A stretch of DNA of 37,462 nt from Prochlorococcus sp. AG-449-J16 (lineage in GTDB: Bacteria; Cyanobacteriota; Cyanobacteriia; PCC-6307; Cyanobiaceae). How positions within the stretch are numbered: the first letter of the stretch is position 1; each line of letters starts with the position of its first letter. A model generated the notes under the pieces. That model did not search any database. It was not told the origin of the DNA and saw only the letters and a list, made by a program, of their open reading frames with translations. Location of the stretch: NCBI GenBank assembly GCA_003209565.1, contig QCQK01000013.1:1-37462 (forward strand). The letters are read 5' to 3'. The translations under genes and the position numbers were made by a program. Below, in pieces: positions 1-17,971 of the stretch.

Positions 1-2
1 CT

Positions 3-4996
<4,994 letters not shown>

Positions 4997-5025
4997 CCTT
5001 TAAAAACTATTTTTCACTTATTTAA

Positions 5026-9132
<4,107 letters not shown>

Positions 9133-9183
9133 ATATTATCCATTATTACTTTTAATGACTAGAATGAATTCTCTAATTAGTAA

Positions 9184-9339
<156 letters not shown>

Positions 9340-9356
9340 AGTTAGTCTTGTACTAA

Positions 9357-10424
<1,068 letters not shown>

Positions 10425-10483
10425 AAATAATTTTTTAAAAGTCTCTTAAACAGGTTATTATTGACTTAATTCATATTGAATCT

Positions 10484-10609
10484 TTGGGATTTATTAAGAC
10501 AAAAATTTTACCTTTCGCTATAGTCTCACTCTTTGGGATTGCTTTTATTGCTGTTAGCGCAAGAATTTGGTTGCCTGGAGATATGATGTCACCTGCTCCT
10601 TTGAATTAA
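10484..10609 (+). CDS. Small single-pass membrane protein of unknown function, 41 aa
   Basis: A short reading frame between rlmN and the HEAT-repeat gene. From a TTG at 10484 it encodes 41 residues: a basic start (MGFIKTK), a hydrophobic helix (about residues 8-26) and a polar tail with IWLPGDMMSPAPLN. The frame is open further upstream to a stop at 10436-10438 but has no ATG or GTG, so the start is uncertain. The helix, positive-inside charge pattern and position filling the gap between two plus-strand genes suggest a real mini-protein, as is common in picocyanobacterial photosynthetic membranes. I do not recognise a family. The only in-frame ATGs, in DMM near the C-terminus, would leave almost nothing. 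Confidence 0.5.
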   Translation: MGFIKTKILPFAIVSLFGIAFIAVSARIWLPGDMMSPAPLN

Positions 10610-10626
10610 GATTTTTACCTTCCGCA

Positions 10627-11394
10627 ATGACAAAGAATAAGGATCTTGATAAAGATAGCTTAGCTGAAATAGCTATTGATCCAGATGTTTTAGCTAAAGA
10701 GTTGGCTTTAGAGCTTGAAATAGATCCTTTAGAACAGATTGATGAGGATGCTTTTTCAAAAGGTTTAAACATAACTCAAGAATGCAATGAAGCGTTAAAA
10801 ATGCTTCAAGGTAATAGAGAAGAAAGAATACAGGGTTTAAGAATATTTTGTGAATATAGAGATCAAAGAGCATTTCCACTGTTGTTACCATTACTTGATC
10901 AACCTTGCCCTGTTGAGAGAATGAGTGCGGTATATGCTCTAGGGCGTAATCCATGTCCTTCTGCAGTTCAGAAACTTGTTAGTCTCTTGGAAACAGATGA
11001 TAATGCTTATGTTAGAAGGGCTACTGCATGGAGTTTAGCTAACTATGATGACCAAACTGTTTTAGAACCGTTAATTAATGCTTTGAAGAATGATGTAGCA
11101 GCAGTAAGGTTATGGTCTTCTAGTTCTTTAGCCGAAATTGGAAATGTTTCTTCCGAAAATGCTCAATTAGCAGCAGGACAACTTTTAGTAAGTTTAAAGA
11201 TAGATAATGAATCGGGAGTTAGAAGCAATTGTATTTGGTCACTCTGCAGATTGTACGGAAAATTAAACAATTCATCTCAAGAAAGTTTTATTGATGAGTG
11301 TACTAAGATTGCTCTTTTCGATAAGGAACCATCTGTTATGGAAGAGGCAAAAACTGCTTTGGATTCTATGGGGATGCAAGGTTTTTATAATTAA
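10627..11394 (+). CDS. HEAT-repeat (PBS-lyase-like) protein
   Basis: A 255-aa soluble protein. After an acidic N-terminal segment (residues about 1-45) it contains roughly four to five HEAT repeats. Examples are the stretch around DQRAFPLLLPLL, the one around SAVQKLVSLLETDDNAYVRR with ATAWSLANY, and the one around VLEPLINALKNDVAAVRL with WSSSSLAEIG. This is the fold of the CpcE/CpcF phycobilin lyases and of many scaffold proteins. As HL Prochlorococcus keeps almost no phycobiliproteins, a generic protein-interaction role is more likely than bilin attachment. I chose the ATG at 10627; an in-frame TTG at 10567 would add 20 residues but overlaps the upstream mini-gene and gives an un-family-like N-terminus. 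The gene is followed by 146 bases without a gene. Confidence 0.8.
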   Translation: MTKNKDLDKDSLAEIAIDPDVLAKELALELEIDPLEQIDEDAFSKGLNITQECNEALKMLQGNREERIQGLRIFCEYRDQRAFPLLLPLLDQPCPVERMSAVYALGRNPCPSAVQKLVSLLETDDNAYVRRATAWSLANYDDQTVLEPLINALKNDVAAVRLWSSSSLAEIGNVSSENAQLAAGQLLVSLKIDNESGVRSNCIWSLCRLYGKLNNSSQESFIDECTKIALFDKEPSVMEEAKTALDSMGMQGFYN

Positions 11395-11504
11395 ATTTTT
11401 TTATTTTTAACCAGAACTCAATAAAAAAATTTATTTATCAGATTTTCTATATAAAAATTAAAATAAATTAACTTGTACCAACTGAAACAAAAAAATTTCG
11501 TTAT

Positions 11505-11533
11505 TGTATATAAAGTAAAAGTACTTAGTACTT
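11505..11533 (+). promoter_or_regulatory. Putative promoter with inverted-repeat operator before the DUF2997 gene
   Basis: A -10-like element TATATA lies at 11507-11512. From 11519 to 11533 there is a perfect inverted repeat, AAGTACT-T-AGTACTT (7-base arms, 1-base centre), which would overlap the transcription start. It ends 7 bases before the ATG at 11541. The arms resemble the cyanobacterial LexA box, whose half sites are AGTAC and GTWCB, but the spacing here is one base shorter than the published consensus. The repeat is seen directly; the operator role and the LexA link are inference. Confidence 0.4.
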
Positions 11534-11540
11534 GAATTTA

Positions 11541-11756
11541 ATGCCTCAAAAAACATTGAGATTCAAAATTCATCAAGACGGAAGAGTTGAAGAGACTGTC
11601 GAGGGGTTCACAGGTAACTCATGCAATGAAGCTACAAAAAATCTTGAAGACGCTCTCGGTAAAGTAACAGTTAAGAATAAAACATCTGATGCTTTCATCT
11701 CTAATCAAAGTGAAAACTTAACCCAATTAAATAACGAATCTAATGTCACATTTTAG
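11541..11756 (+). CDS. DUF2997 family protein
   Basis: A 71-aa protein beginning MPQKTLRFKIHQDGRVEETV, with the conserved pattern FxIxxDGxVxExVxGFxGxxC and then a charged helix (ATKNLEDALG). This matches DUF2997, a small cyanobacterial family of unknown function often encoded next to DUF1257/Ycf35. The C-terminal third is Asn/Ser-rich and probably disordered. I use the ATG at 11541; a TTG at 11532 is in frame but inside the inverted repeat. It overlaps the next gene by 14 bases, which points to translational coupling. Function is unknown; physical partnership with the DUF1257 protein is an inference from conserved neighbourhood. Confidence 0.8.
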   Translation: MPQKTLRFKIHQDGRVEETVEGFTGNSCNEATKNLEDALGKVTVKNKTSDAFISNQSENLTQLNNESNVTF

Positions 11757-12135
11757 TACAATTAAAACCCAGCTTAAAGAAGCAGAGCCATTAATTAAGG
11801 CTTTAAATCAATTCGGTTATAGTATTAATCAAGAAGAAAAGTTTGTAAAAGGATATAAAGGTCAATTCACAGCCGTTGATATAAGTATGCATTTACCGGG
11901 TGATACCCAAGTTGGATTTAAATGGGATAAAAACTCTAATTCATATGAATTAGTTACTGACCTTGATTTATGGAAATTTGAAATTCCAGTAGAAAGATTT
12001 ATCTCAAAAGTTACACAAATGTATGCTTATCAAACAATCATTTCTAAAACGCAAGAAGATGGATATCAAATCGTAGAGCAAAAAAATAAAAATGATGGTT
12101 CTATTGAATTGGTCTTAACCAAGTGGGAAAACTAA
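11743..12135 (+). CDS. ycf35: DUF1257 / Ycf35 family protein
   Basis: A 130-aa soluble protein starting MSHFSTIKTQLKEAEPLIKAL, typical of DUF1257, the family that includes Ycf35 of cyanobacteria and some algal plastids. Other family-like parts are the VGFKWDKNSNSYELVTDLDLW segment (about residues 63-83) and the tail VTQMYAYQTIISKTQEDGYQ. No catalytic motif or membrane segment is visible. It is embedded between the DUF2997 gene (14-base overlap) and a [4Fe-4S] ferredoxin gene (9-base gap), so the three are almost certainly cotranscribed. The biochemical role of Ycf35 is not established as far as I know. Confidence 0.85.
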   Translation: MSHFSTIKTQLKEAEPLIKALNQFGYSINQEEKFVKGYKGQFTAVDISMHLPGDTQVGFKWDKNSNSYELVTDLDLWKFEIPVERFISKVTQMYAYQTIISKTQEDGYQIVEQKNKNDGSIELVLTKWEN

Positions 12136-12144
12136 TGTCAAGAT

Positions 12145-12504
12145 ATGGATTTTACGGATCCATTTCATAATACTGAAGATAATGTTGAGATTACAGGTTA
12201 TGAGGCCGTTTTAGGTGGTCAGTTAGCCGAAAAAGCTGTATGGGTTGATGAAGCTAAGTGTATTGGTTGTCAGTACTGTGTTCACGTAGCTTCGAACACT
12301 TTCACTGTTGATGAATTTCATGGTAGAAGTCGAGCTATTAGGCAAGATGGAGATAGTTCTGATGTCATACAAGAAGCAATAGATACATGCCCCGTTGATT
12401 GTATTCATTGGGTCAATTTTGAAGAATTGGATGATTTAGAGGATAGTCTCGATAGGGATATGTTTCAAACATTTGGAAAGCCACCGAGAATGAATAAGCA
12501 CTAA
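12145..12504 (+). CDS. [4Fe-4S] ferredoxin-like protein
   Basis: A 119-aa protein with one bacterial-type cluster motif: C39-x2-C42-x2-C45 and a distal C82-P83, enough for a single [4Fe-4S] cluster. A further cysteine (C86) follows in CPVDC. The N-terminus (about 25 residues, acidic) and the acidic C-terminal helix (EELDDLEDSLDRD) extend beyond a minimal ferredoxin. The second cluster of 2[4Fe-4S] ferredoxins is absent. It is the third gene of the DUF2997-Ycf35-ferredoxin-AKR run and lies 10 bases before the next start. It probably donates or accepts electrons, but the partner is unknown; the adjacent AKR-like protein is an obvious candidate by context only. Confidence 0.88.
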   Translation: MDFTDPFHNTEDNVEITGYEAVLGGQLAEKAVWVDEAKCIGCQYCVHVASNTFTVDEFHGRSRAIRQDGDSSDVIQEAIDTCPVDCIHWVNFEELDDLEDSLDRDMFQTFGKPPRMNKH

Positions 12505-12514
12505 TATCAAAAAG

Positions 12515-13708
12515 ATGCAATATCGTAGATTTGGTAGAACCAATCTGAAGATTCCTGTTTTATCTTTAGGTGGTATGAGATTTCAAAAAAGTTGGGATCA
12601 ATTAGACTTTTCTGAGGTTTCATACGAAGAACAAAATAAAGTAGAAAATATATTAGATCTTGCAACACAATATGGTTTAAGTCATGTAGAAACTGCTAAA
12701 TACTATGGCACTTCTGAGGTGCAATTAGGAATGTGTTTTAAGAATAGTAAGAAAATCCCAAATATAATCCAAACAAAGATTCCACCAAATAGTGATCCGG
12801 AAATTTTTGAGCGAGATGTATTATCTAGTATTGAAAAATTGAAAGTTAAAAAAATTGATTTGTTAGCAATACATGGTATTAATACTGCTGAACATTTACA
12901 TCAGGCTATTCGAGATGGAGGTTGCGTTGATATTTTGAGGAATTTTCAAAAAGAAAATTTAATTGGATCTATTGGATTCTCAACCCATGGAAAATCTTCA
13001 CTTATTGAAAAGGCCATATCAACAAACTTATTTGATTATGTAAATTTGCACTGGTATTTCATTAATCAGGAAAATACAAAGGTTATTAATTTAGCCAATA
13101 AGCATGATCTTGGGGTTTTTATAATAAGTCCCACTGATAAAGGGGGACATCTTCATACTCCCTCAAGAAAAATGTTGGAATTTTGTAAACCACTTCATCC
13201 TATAGTATTTAATGATCTTTTTTGCTTGAGAAATCAAAATGTCCATACTTTGAGTGTGGGTATTGCAAAAGAGACAGATTTTGCTTTGCATTTAGAAGCT
13301 GTTTCGTTGTTATCAGAATCTGAGAACTACGTGCCTAAGATAATTAACAAATTAAGGCAGGAATCTATAAATTCCTTAGGTTTAGAGTGGCATCAAAATT
13401 GGAATAGAAATTTACCAAGTTGGGAATATACGCCGGGAAATATTAATATTCCTGTTCTGATTTGGCTTTCAAATTTAATTGATTGGTTGGGTATGGAAGG
13501 ATATGCAAGAGCTAGATATCAATTGCTTGGTAATGGAAGCCATTGGTTCCCAGGATTCAACGCAAATTTACTAGATGTAGATGTTTCTGAAGGACAATTA
13601 TTGAAAGTATTAGAAGGTCATATAAATCCAAAAAAAGTTATAAAAAAATTGAGAAATTTAAAAGAAAAGTTTGGAGATAAGAATGCTAAAAGATTATCAA
13701 GAAAATAA
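12515..13708 (+). CDS. Aldo/keto reductase family protein (COG1453-like)
   Basis: A 397-aa protein with an N-terminal aldo/keto reductase TIM barrel: RRFGRTNLKIPVLSLGGMRF at the start, ETAKYYGTSE at residues 59-68, IQTK (K88) and DLLAIHG (H120). The AKR tetrad would be E59, Y64, K88 and H120, with Glu in place of the usual Asp. The region after about residue 300 resembles the C-terminal extension of COG1453 oxidoreductases (ARYQLLGNGSHWFPG) but contains no cysteines, so no Fe-S cluster can be housed there. It starts 10 bases after the ferredoxin gene and its end nearly touches convergent rsmG. The substrate is unknown. Confidence 0.85.
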   Translation: MQYRRFGRTNLKIPVLSLGGMRFQKSWDQLDFSEVSYEEQNKVENILDLATQYGLSHVETAKYYGTSEVQLGMCFKNSKKIPNIIQTKIPPNSDPEIFERDVLSSIEKLKVKKIDLLAIHGINTAEHLHQAIRDGGCVDILRNFQKENLIGSIGFSTHGKSSLIEKAISTNLFDYVNLHWYFINQENTKVINLANKHDLGVFIISPTDKGGHLHTPSRKMLEFCKPLHPIVFNDLFCLRNQNVHTLSVGIAKETDFALHLEAVSLLSESENYVPKIINKLRQESINSLGLEWHQNWNRNLPSWEYTPGNINIPVLIWLSNLIDWLGMEGYARARYQLLGNGSHWFPGFNANLLDVDVSEGQLLKVLEGHINPKKVIKKLRNLKEKFGDKNAKRLSRK

Positions 13709-13710
13709 TT

Positions 13711-14451
13711 TCATAATGGATTTTTTTCAGGTTTGCCAACTTTTCTTGGGAAAATTTCAGGACAAAAATTCTTTGGTTGAATAAGAATAATATTTCGGGT
13801 GCCTTTATTTCTTGGTAATTGGATCTCTTTTTTATCTTTAACTTTCCCTTCTAATATTTCTAAAGTTTTATCTAGATTTTTGCTTTCTTCATTAGTCCAT
13901 TTGCCACAATATAAAACTCCAAACCCTTCTTTTTTTAACATTGGCAGAATATATTCTGAAACTGTTGATGGATTACTAACTGCTCTAGTTGTTGCAATAT
14001 TAAAATTATTTCTCATTGACGATTGGTGGGCTAAGCACTCAACACGATCATTGATTACATGAATATTGTTTTTGAAATTGATCTGTTCAACTAAAAATTT
14101 TATTGCATCTGTTTTCTTTTTCAAAGAATCAATTAGGTATATCTCAGAATTAGGATGAGTTATTGCATAAGCTAAACCTGGGAAGCCACAGCCTGATCCA
14201 ATATCTAAAAATTTTTTATTATCAAAATTAATATTTGTGAAAGCTTTGAATGGCCAAATGCTGTCAAAAACTTGAGATACCCAATAATCATCCCCATCAG
14301 TTAATCGTGTGAGATTGGTTTTATTATTTAATTCTTTCATTTTAATTTGTAACTCTTGAAATAAATTTATTTCTTCTTCAGTTATTAAGGAAAGAATTTC
14401 TTCTGGAATGTTTTGTTTTTTCATTTCGTTATAAATATTAATTTTAACCAT
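13711..14451 (-). CDS. rsmG: 16S rRNA (guanine527-N7)-methyltransferase
   Basis: SAM-dependent methyltransferase (formerly GidB) that makes m7G527 in 16S rRNA. The 246-aa protein shows the motif I signature FLDIGSGCGFPGLAYAI (residues 81-97), the upstream NLTRLTDGDDYWVSQVFDS segment and the ATTRAVSN motif with the conserved Arg. The start is uncertain: ATG at 14451 gives 246 aa, while ATG at 14424 (MKKQNIPEE) gives 237 aa, closer to the usual length of about 210-240. The gene is convergent with the AKR gene (2-base gap) and divergent from the J-domain gene. Confidence 0.93.
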   Translation of the reverse strand: MVKINIYNEMKKQNIPEEILSLITEEEINLFQELQIKMKELNNKTNLTRLTDGDDYWVSQVFDSIWPFKAFTNINFDNKKFLDIGSGCGFPGLAYAITHPNSEIYLIDSLKKKTDAIKFLVEQINFKNNIHVINDRVECLAHQSSMRNNFNIATTRAVSNPSTVSEYILPMLKKEGFGVLYCGKWTNEESKNLDKTLEILEGKVKDKKEIQLPRNKGTRNIILIQPKNFCPEIFPRKVGKPEKNPL

Positions 14452-14504
14452 CCATTAAATACATTCTATTTAGTAAAAATTTATTAGAATTACAATATTA
14501 ATAA

Positions 14505-14954
14505 ATGATTATTTTGAAAGGGGAAACTTCCTATTACAAAATTTTAGGTGTAAATGAGAATGCATCCAATCATGAATTAAGAAAGGCATTTTGTAAACTT
14601 TCTATTGAGTTGCATCCCGATACAACTTCATTAGAAATAGACGTTGCTAAAAGTAAATTTCAAGAAGTTCTTGAAGCTTATGAACATTTAAATAATAGTA
14701 ATTTAAGGAAAATATATGATGAAAAACTAAAAGAAAACTCTAGAAGTAAAAATAATACTAACGTTTTAAATAATTTAGTAATCGATTCTAATAATCAAAA
14801 TTTAATAGGAAATAGAAGACCTTTTTCGAATGGAGAATTGTTTTCGTTGTTTCTTTTAATTATCATAATTTCTATAAGTTTAATTTGTTCAATTTTTATT
14901 GCTTCTTTTACTGGAAAAGAATTAGAGACAATACCGCTTTGGCTAATTAAATAA
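14505..14954 (+). CDS. Membrane-anchored J-domain (DnaJ-like) protein
   Basis: A 149-aa protein with an N-terminal J domain (residues about 8-73): SYYKILGVNENAS, the HPD tripeptide at 37-39, and the helix III/IV sequence FQEVLEAYEHLNNSNLRKIYD. HPD is the element that stimulates the Hsp70 ATPase, so it should partner with a DnaK. The middle is Asn-rich linker. One transmembrane helix (about 112-135) near the C-terminus would tether it with the J domain in the cytosol. There is no Gly/Phe region or zinc finger, so it is a type III J protein rather than DnaJ itself. The next gene, DUF3143, follows 16 bases later. The client is unknown. Confidence 0.85.
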   Translation: MIILKGETSYYKILGVNENASNHELRKAFCKLSIELHPDTTSLEIDVAKSKFQEVLEAYEHLNNSNLRKIYDEKLKENSRSKNNTNVLNNLVIDSNNQNLIGNRRPFSNGELFSLFLLIIIISISLICSIFIASFTGKELETIPLWLIK

Positions 14955-14970
14955 TTTTTTAAAAAAGTCT

Positions 14971-15228
14971 GTGAATCCCTCTAAAAAACCTATCAATCAA
15001 AATTCACTGCAATCATTGGAATTGTGGCTAACTGATTTAGGTGCTGTGAAGGATATTAATAATCCATCTAAATGGTATCTGTTACTTTCAAATTGGAATG
15101 CAACTATTATTTTTGAACAAGAGGATTTAAGTGTTATTTGGGAAAGTGAAGGACAAGAAACTAAAAGACTATTTTCCTATTGCATTAATAGAGATGATGT
15201 GGAAAATGCAATAATGCAGGGACCTTAA
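14971..15228 (+). CDS. DUF3143 family protein
   Basis: An 85-aa soluble protein from a GTG start at 14971. It carries the pattern typical of the cyanobacterial DUF3143 family: SLQSLELWLTDLGA near residue 13, a WYLLLSNWNATI block and IFEQEDLSVIWE, ending with a short helix (RDDVENAIMQGP). No motif suggests an enzymatic activity. It is probably cotranscribed with the J-domain gene 16 bases upstream, a pairing that might mean a chaperone-related role, but this is only contextual. Its stop lies 8 bases from the convergent bioA stop. Confidence 0.8.
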   Translation: MNPSKKPINQNSLQSLELWLTDLGAVKDINNPSKWYLLLSNWNATIIFEQEDLSVIWESEGQETKRLFSYCINRDDVENAIMQGP

Positions 15229-15236
15229 ATTTCTAT

Positions 15237-16538
15237 CTAAAGATTTTCTAAGATTTGCCTTATTATCCAGTAACTTTTTTCTAATTGATCATCAGTTATA
15301 CAGAGAGGAGGCAAAAGATAAATTACATTCCCGAGAGGTCTAATAAATAAACCTTGGTCCATTGCAAGACTCTTTATTTCTTTCCCAATATTATTGAAAT
15401 AACCTTTTTTGTTCCCAATATCTAAATCGAAGGCAGCAATTGTGCCGGATACCCTTATTTTTTTTATATAGGGTAAGTTTTGAAATTTAATTAAGTGAGA
15501 TAAATGTTTTTCTTCAAATGAAAGGTATTTGTGCGGTTCTTTTTCTAATAAATCAAGGCTAGCGTTTGCCGCAGCACAACCTAAAGGATTAGCAGTAAAA
15601 CTGTGTCCATGCCAAAAAGTTTTTCTTGGGGAATCGTCAATAAAGGATTGAAAAATTTTTTCTTTACATAAAGTTATTCCCATTGGTAAAAATCCACCAG
15701 TTAAGCCTTTTGAAATACTTATTAAATCGGGAACGATTTTTGCCTTTTGAAATGCAAAAAGACTTCCACATCTTCCAAACCCAGTCAAAACTTCATCAGC
15801 AATTAACAAAGAATTATTATTGTTTATAATTTCTGAAACTTTTTTTATAAACTTAGGCCTAACCATATTCATTCCTCCTGCTCCTTGAACAAGTGGCTCG
15901 AGGATTACTGCAACTGTGGGAGTTTTAAGTAGAGTTTCTAATTTTTGGATCGCCTCATTTTCTTTGTTTTCTACTTCTTCATCATTCATCCAAGTTGAAG
16001 GCCAGGGGACTCTCCTAACTGGGAACATAAGATTATCGAAATTCTCATTAAAAATATTTCTTTCACCTAAAGCCATTGCTCCAAATGTATCGCCATGATA
16101 GGCGCCATCAAAAGCAACTATTTGAGTTCTTGTCTCTCCTCTATTTTGCCACGATTGGAAGGCAATTTTTAAAGCGACTTCCACTGCAGTAGAACCGTTA
16201 TCAGAAAAGAATAATCTTTCTAGTTTTGTTAATTTACTAAGTCTTTCCGCCAATTTTTTTGCCTGTGGATGTAAAAAATCAGCAAATATAACTTGCTCAA
16301 GTTTTTTTGATTGATTGAAAATGGCATCCGCAATGTATTGGTTACCATGTCCATGAAGAGTTACCCACCAACTACTGATTGCATCTATGAGCTCTTTTTT
16401 AGGATTTTTAGTAAATAGGAGCGCATCTTGACCATGAGTTACTTCTATTTGCGGTTTGCTGTTATTGATTTGTGTAAAAGGTGGCCAAATATTTGGGTGC
16501 CAATCTTGATTTGGAGTTTTTGAATCCAAAGATTTCAT
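15237..16538 (-). CDS. bioA: Adenosylmethionine-8-amino-7-oxononanoate aminotransferase
   Basis: PLP-dependent class III aminotransferase converting 7-keto-8-aminopelargonate to 7,8-diaminopelargonate with S-adenosylmethionine as amino donor. The 433-aa protein has the cofactor-pocket motif DNGSTAVEVALK (113-124), FDGAYHGDTFGAM (143-155), DEVLTGFGRCG (248-258) and the Schiff-base lysine K277 in SISKGLTGG. The N-terminal HPNIWPPFTQ matches BioA rather than other class III enzymes. It is the last gene of the bioF-K-C-D-A unit; its start directly abuts the bioD stop. Assignment is firm from both sequence and context. Confidence 0.96.
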   Translation of the reverse strand: MKSLDSKTPNQDWHPNIWPPFTQINNSKPQIEVTHGQDALLFTKNPKKELIDAISSWWVTLHGHGNQYIADAIFNQSKKLEQVIFADFLHPQAKKLAERLSKLTKLERLFFSDNGSTAVEVALKIAFQSWQNRGETRTQIVAFDGAYHGDTFGAMALGERNIFNENFDNLMFPVRRVPWPSTWMNDEEVENKENEAIQKLETLLKTPTVAVILEPLVQGAGGMNMVRPKFIKKVSEIINNNNSLLIADEVLTGFGRCGSLFAFQKAKIVPDLISISKGLTGGFLPMGITLCKEKIFQSFIDDSPRKTFWHGHSFTANPLGCAAANASLDLLEKEPHKYLSFEEKHLSHLIKFQNLPYIKKIRVSGTIAAFDLDIGNKKGYFNNIGKEIKSLAMDQGLFIRPLGNVIYLLPPLCITDDQLEKSYWIIRQILENL

Positions 16539-17204
16539 TTAACTTATTTTTGAGTTTAAAAGTGAGATCAACTTATTCTTGATGTCTAGTTCTTTCCATA
16601 GTATATCTAAATTGTTTGAATCCATTTTTTCGATGTAAGGAAATTCAGCAATTAACGGAATACCACTAAAATTAATTAGAGTTCTTGGATTATCTAGGTG
16701 TTTTTCACCATTGACTACTAAACCTAAAATCTCAATATTTCTTCGTTTTAAGGCCTCAATACTAAGCAGGGTATGGTTAAGAGTGCCAAGTGAGCTCTTA
16801 CATACAAGTATTACCGGAAGATTCCATTGTTTTATTTGATCTATTTGCAAAAAATTGCGTGTTATTGGCACCATTAATCCACCTGCAGTTTCTACAATTA
16901 ATGAGCCTGGTACTTTTGGCAATCTCAAATTTTCAAAGTTAATAGTTTTTTGATCTATTTCAGCAGCCCAATGAGGAGATAGCGGTTTCGTAAAGACATA
17001 AGCTTCTTTGATGATTTTCTCTTTACTTAATTGTGCAAGTTTTTCAACAGTTTGACTATCAGTTTGCGATTCAATACCGCTTTGAATAGGCTTCCAATAA
17101 AAGGAATTTAATCCTTTAACGAAAAAAGAGCTTATTAAAGTTTTTCCAATATCAGTATCTGTTCCACAAATTATAAATTTGAAAACACTATCCTGACTTC
17201 TCAT
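16539..17204 (-). CDS. bioD: Dethiobiotin synthetase
   Basis: ATP-dependent carboxylase that closes the ureido ring of dethiobiotin from diaminopelargonate and CO2. The 221-aa protein has the P-loop GTDTDIGKT (residues 14-22) and the substrate-binding VETAGGLMVP segment (about 104-113), with the expected length. The ATG overlaps the bioC stop as ATGA (17201-17204 on the minus strand), indicating translational coupling. It directly precedes bioA without a gap. Confidence 0.95.
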   Translation of the reverse strand: MRSQDSVFKFIICGTDTDIGKTLISSFFVKGLNSFYWKPIQSGIESQTDSQTVEKLAQLSKEKIIKEAYVFTKPLSPHWAAEIDQKTINFENLRLPKVPGSLIVETAGGLMVPITRNFLQIDQIKQWNLPVILVCKSSLGTLNHTLLSIEALKRRNIEILGLVVNGEKHLDNPRTLINFSGIPLIAEFPYIEKMDSNNLDILWKELDIKNKLISLLNSKIS

Positions 17205-17971
17205 AATTTCTTAATGATTTGAATTTCAATTTGCCATGAAAGGTTAACTGTATTATTGTAATTCTTTGGCCAAAACTTTTGAATTTTTTTTAACTCCTTT
17301 ACTGTTTTGTGTTTACAATTTGTTGATTGCGCCCCTACATTTTTAATGCTTCTAAAAAGCTTATATACATCTTCAAAATTTTCAAGATAATTAAACTTTT
17401 CTGAATAATGAATTTCAGTTGATTTAAAATCTTTTAATAATTCTTTAGAGCAAAGGAAATTAAGACCACTATATTCAATATCAATTTTTCTACAAGTATC
17501 TTTCCATTCAGGAAAACAATTTTTTGTTGGATAAGAAATGATTAAAAAACCTCCAGATTTTAATTTACTAAACCAATTTTTTATTGTCTTTTCTGGCTTG
17601 TTTAACCAATGGATGCAAAAGTTAGATGTTAATAGAGAACAGTTTTTGATTTCAAAAGGTAAATCATTATTCAAATCCCATAAAATTTTTTTACTAGATA
17701 ATTTATTCTCAAGAAGCATTTTTTTGCTGAAATCAATTCTGGCTACTTTTTGGGAAGAAAAATTTTTTTCTATTTCATCAGCTAATATTCCTGGTCCTGA
17801 TCCTAGATCTATCCATTCACCTTTTTTTTGGGGATTTAATTCTTTGATAAGTTGAACAATCTTTTTTGCAAAAAATTTCTGAATATTTGAATGCTCCAAA
17901 TACCGATATGCAGCATCATTGAAATTATTTTTTATTTTCTCATTCCAATTTTTACTATCCATTTTCATCAT
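17201..17971 (-). CDS. bioC: Malonyl-ACP O-methyltransferase
   Basis: SAM-dependent methyltransferase that methylates the free carboxyl of malonyl-ACP (or CoA), disguising it so that fatty acid synthesis can build the pimeloyl chain. The 256-aa protein has the class I motif WIDLGSGPGILADEI (53-67) and a WLNKPEKTI segment typical of BioC around residue 120. Divergence from E. coli BioC is high, so the specific call rests largely on its position between bioK and bioD. Starts at 17971 (MMKMDSKN), 17968 or 17962 (MDSKNWNEK) are possible; all overlap the end of bioK. Confidence 0.88.
   Translation of the reverse strand: MMKMDSKNWNEKIKNNFNDAAYRYLEHSNIQKFFAKKIVQLIKELNPQKKGEWIDLGSGPGILADEIEKNFSSQKVARIDFSKKMLLENKLSSKKILWDLNNDLPFEIKNCSLLTSNFCIHWLNKPEKTIKNWFSKLKSGGFLIISYPTKNCFPEWKDTCRKIDIEYSGLNFLCSKELLKDFKSTEIHYSEKFNYLENFEDVYKLFRSIKNVGAQSTNCKHKTVKELKKIQKFWPKNYNNTVNLSWQIEIQIIKKL

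Noticed and set aside
10567..10626. 20-residue N-terminal extension of the HEAT-repeat protein from a TTG
   Set aside because: It overlaps the separate 41-aa frame, and a good ATG at 10627 gives the natural acidic N-terminus.
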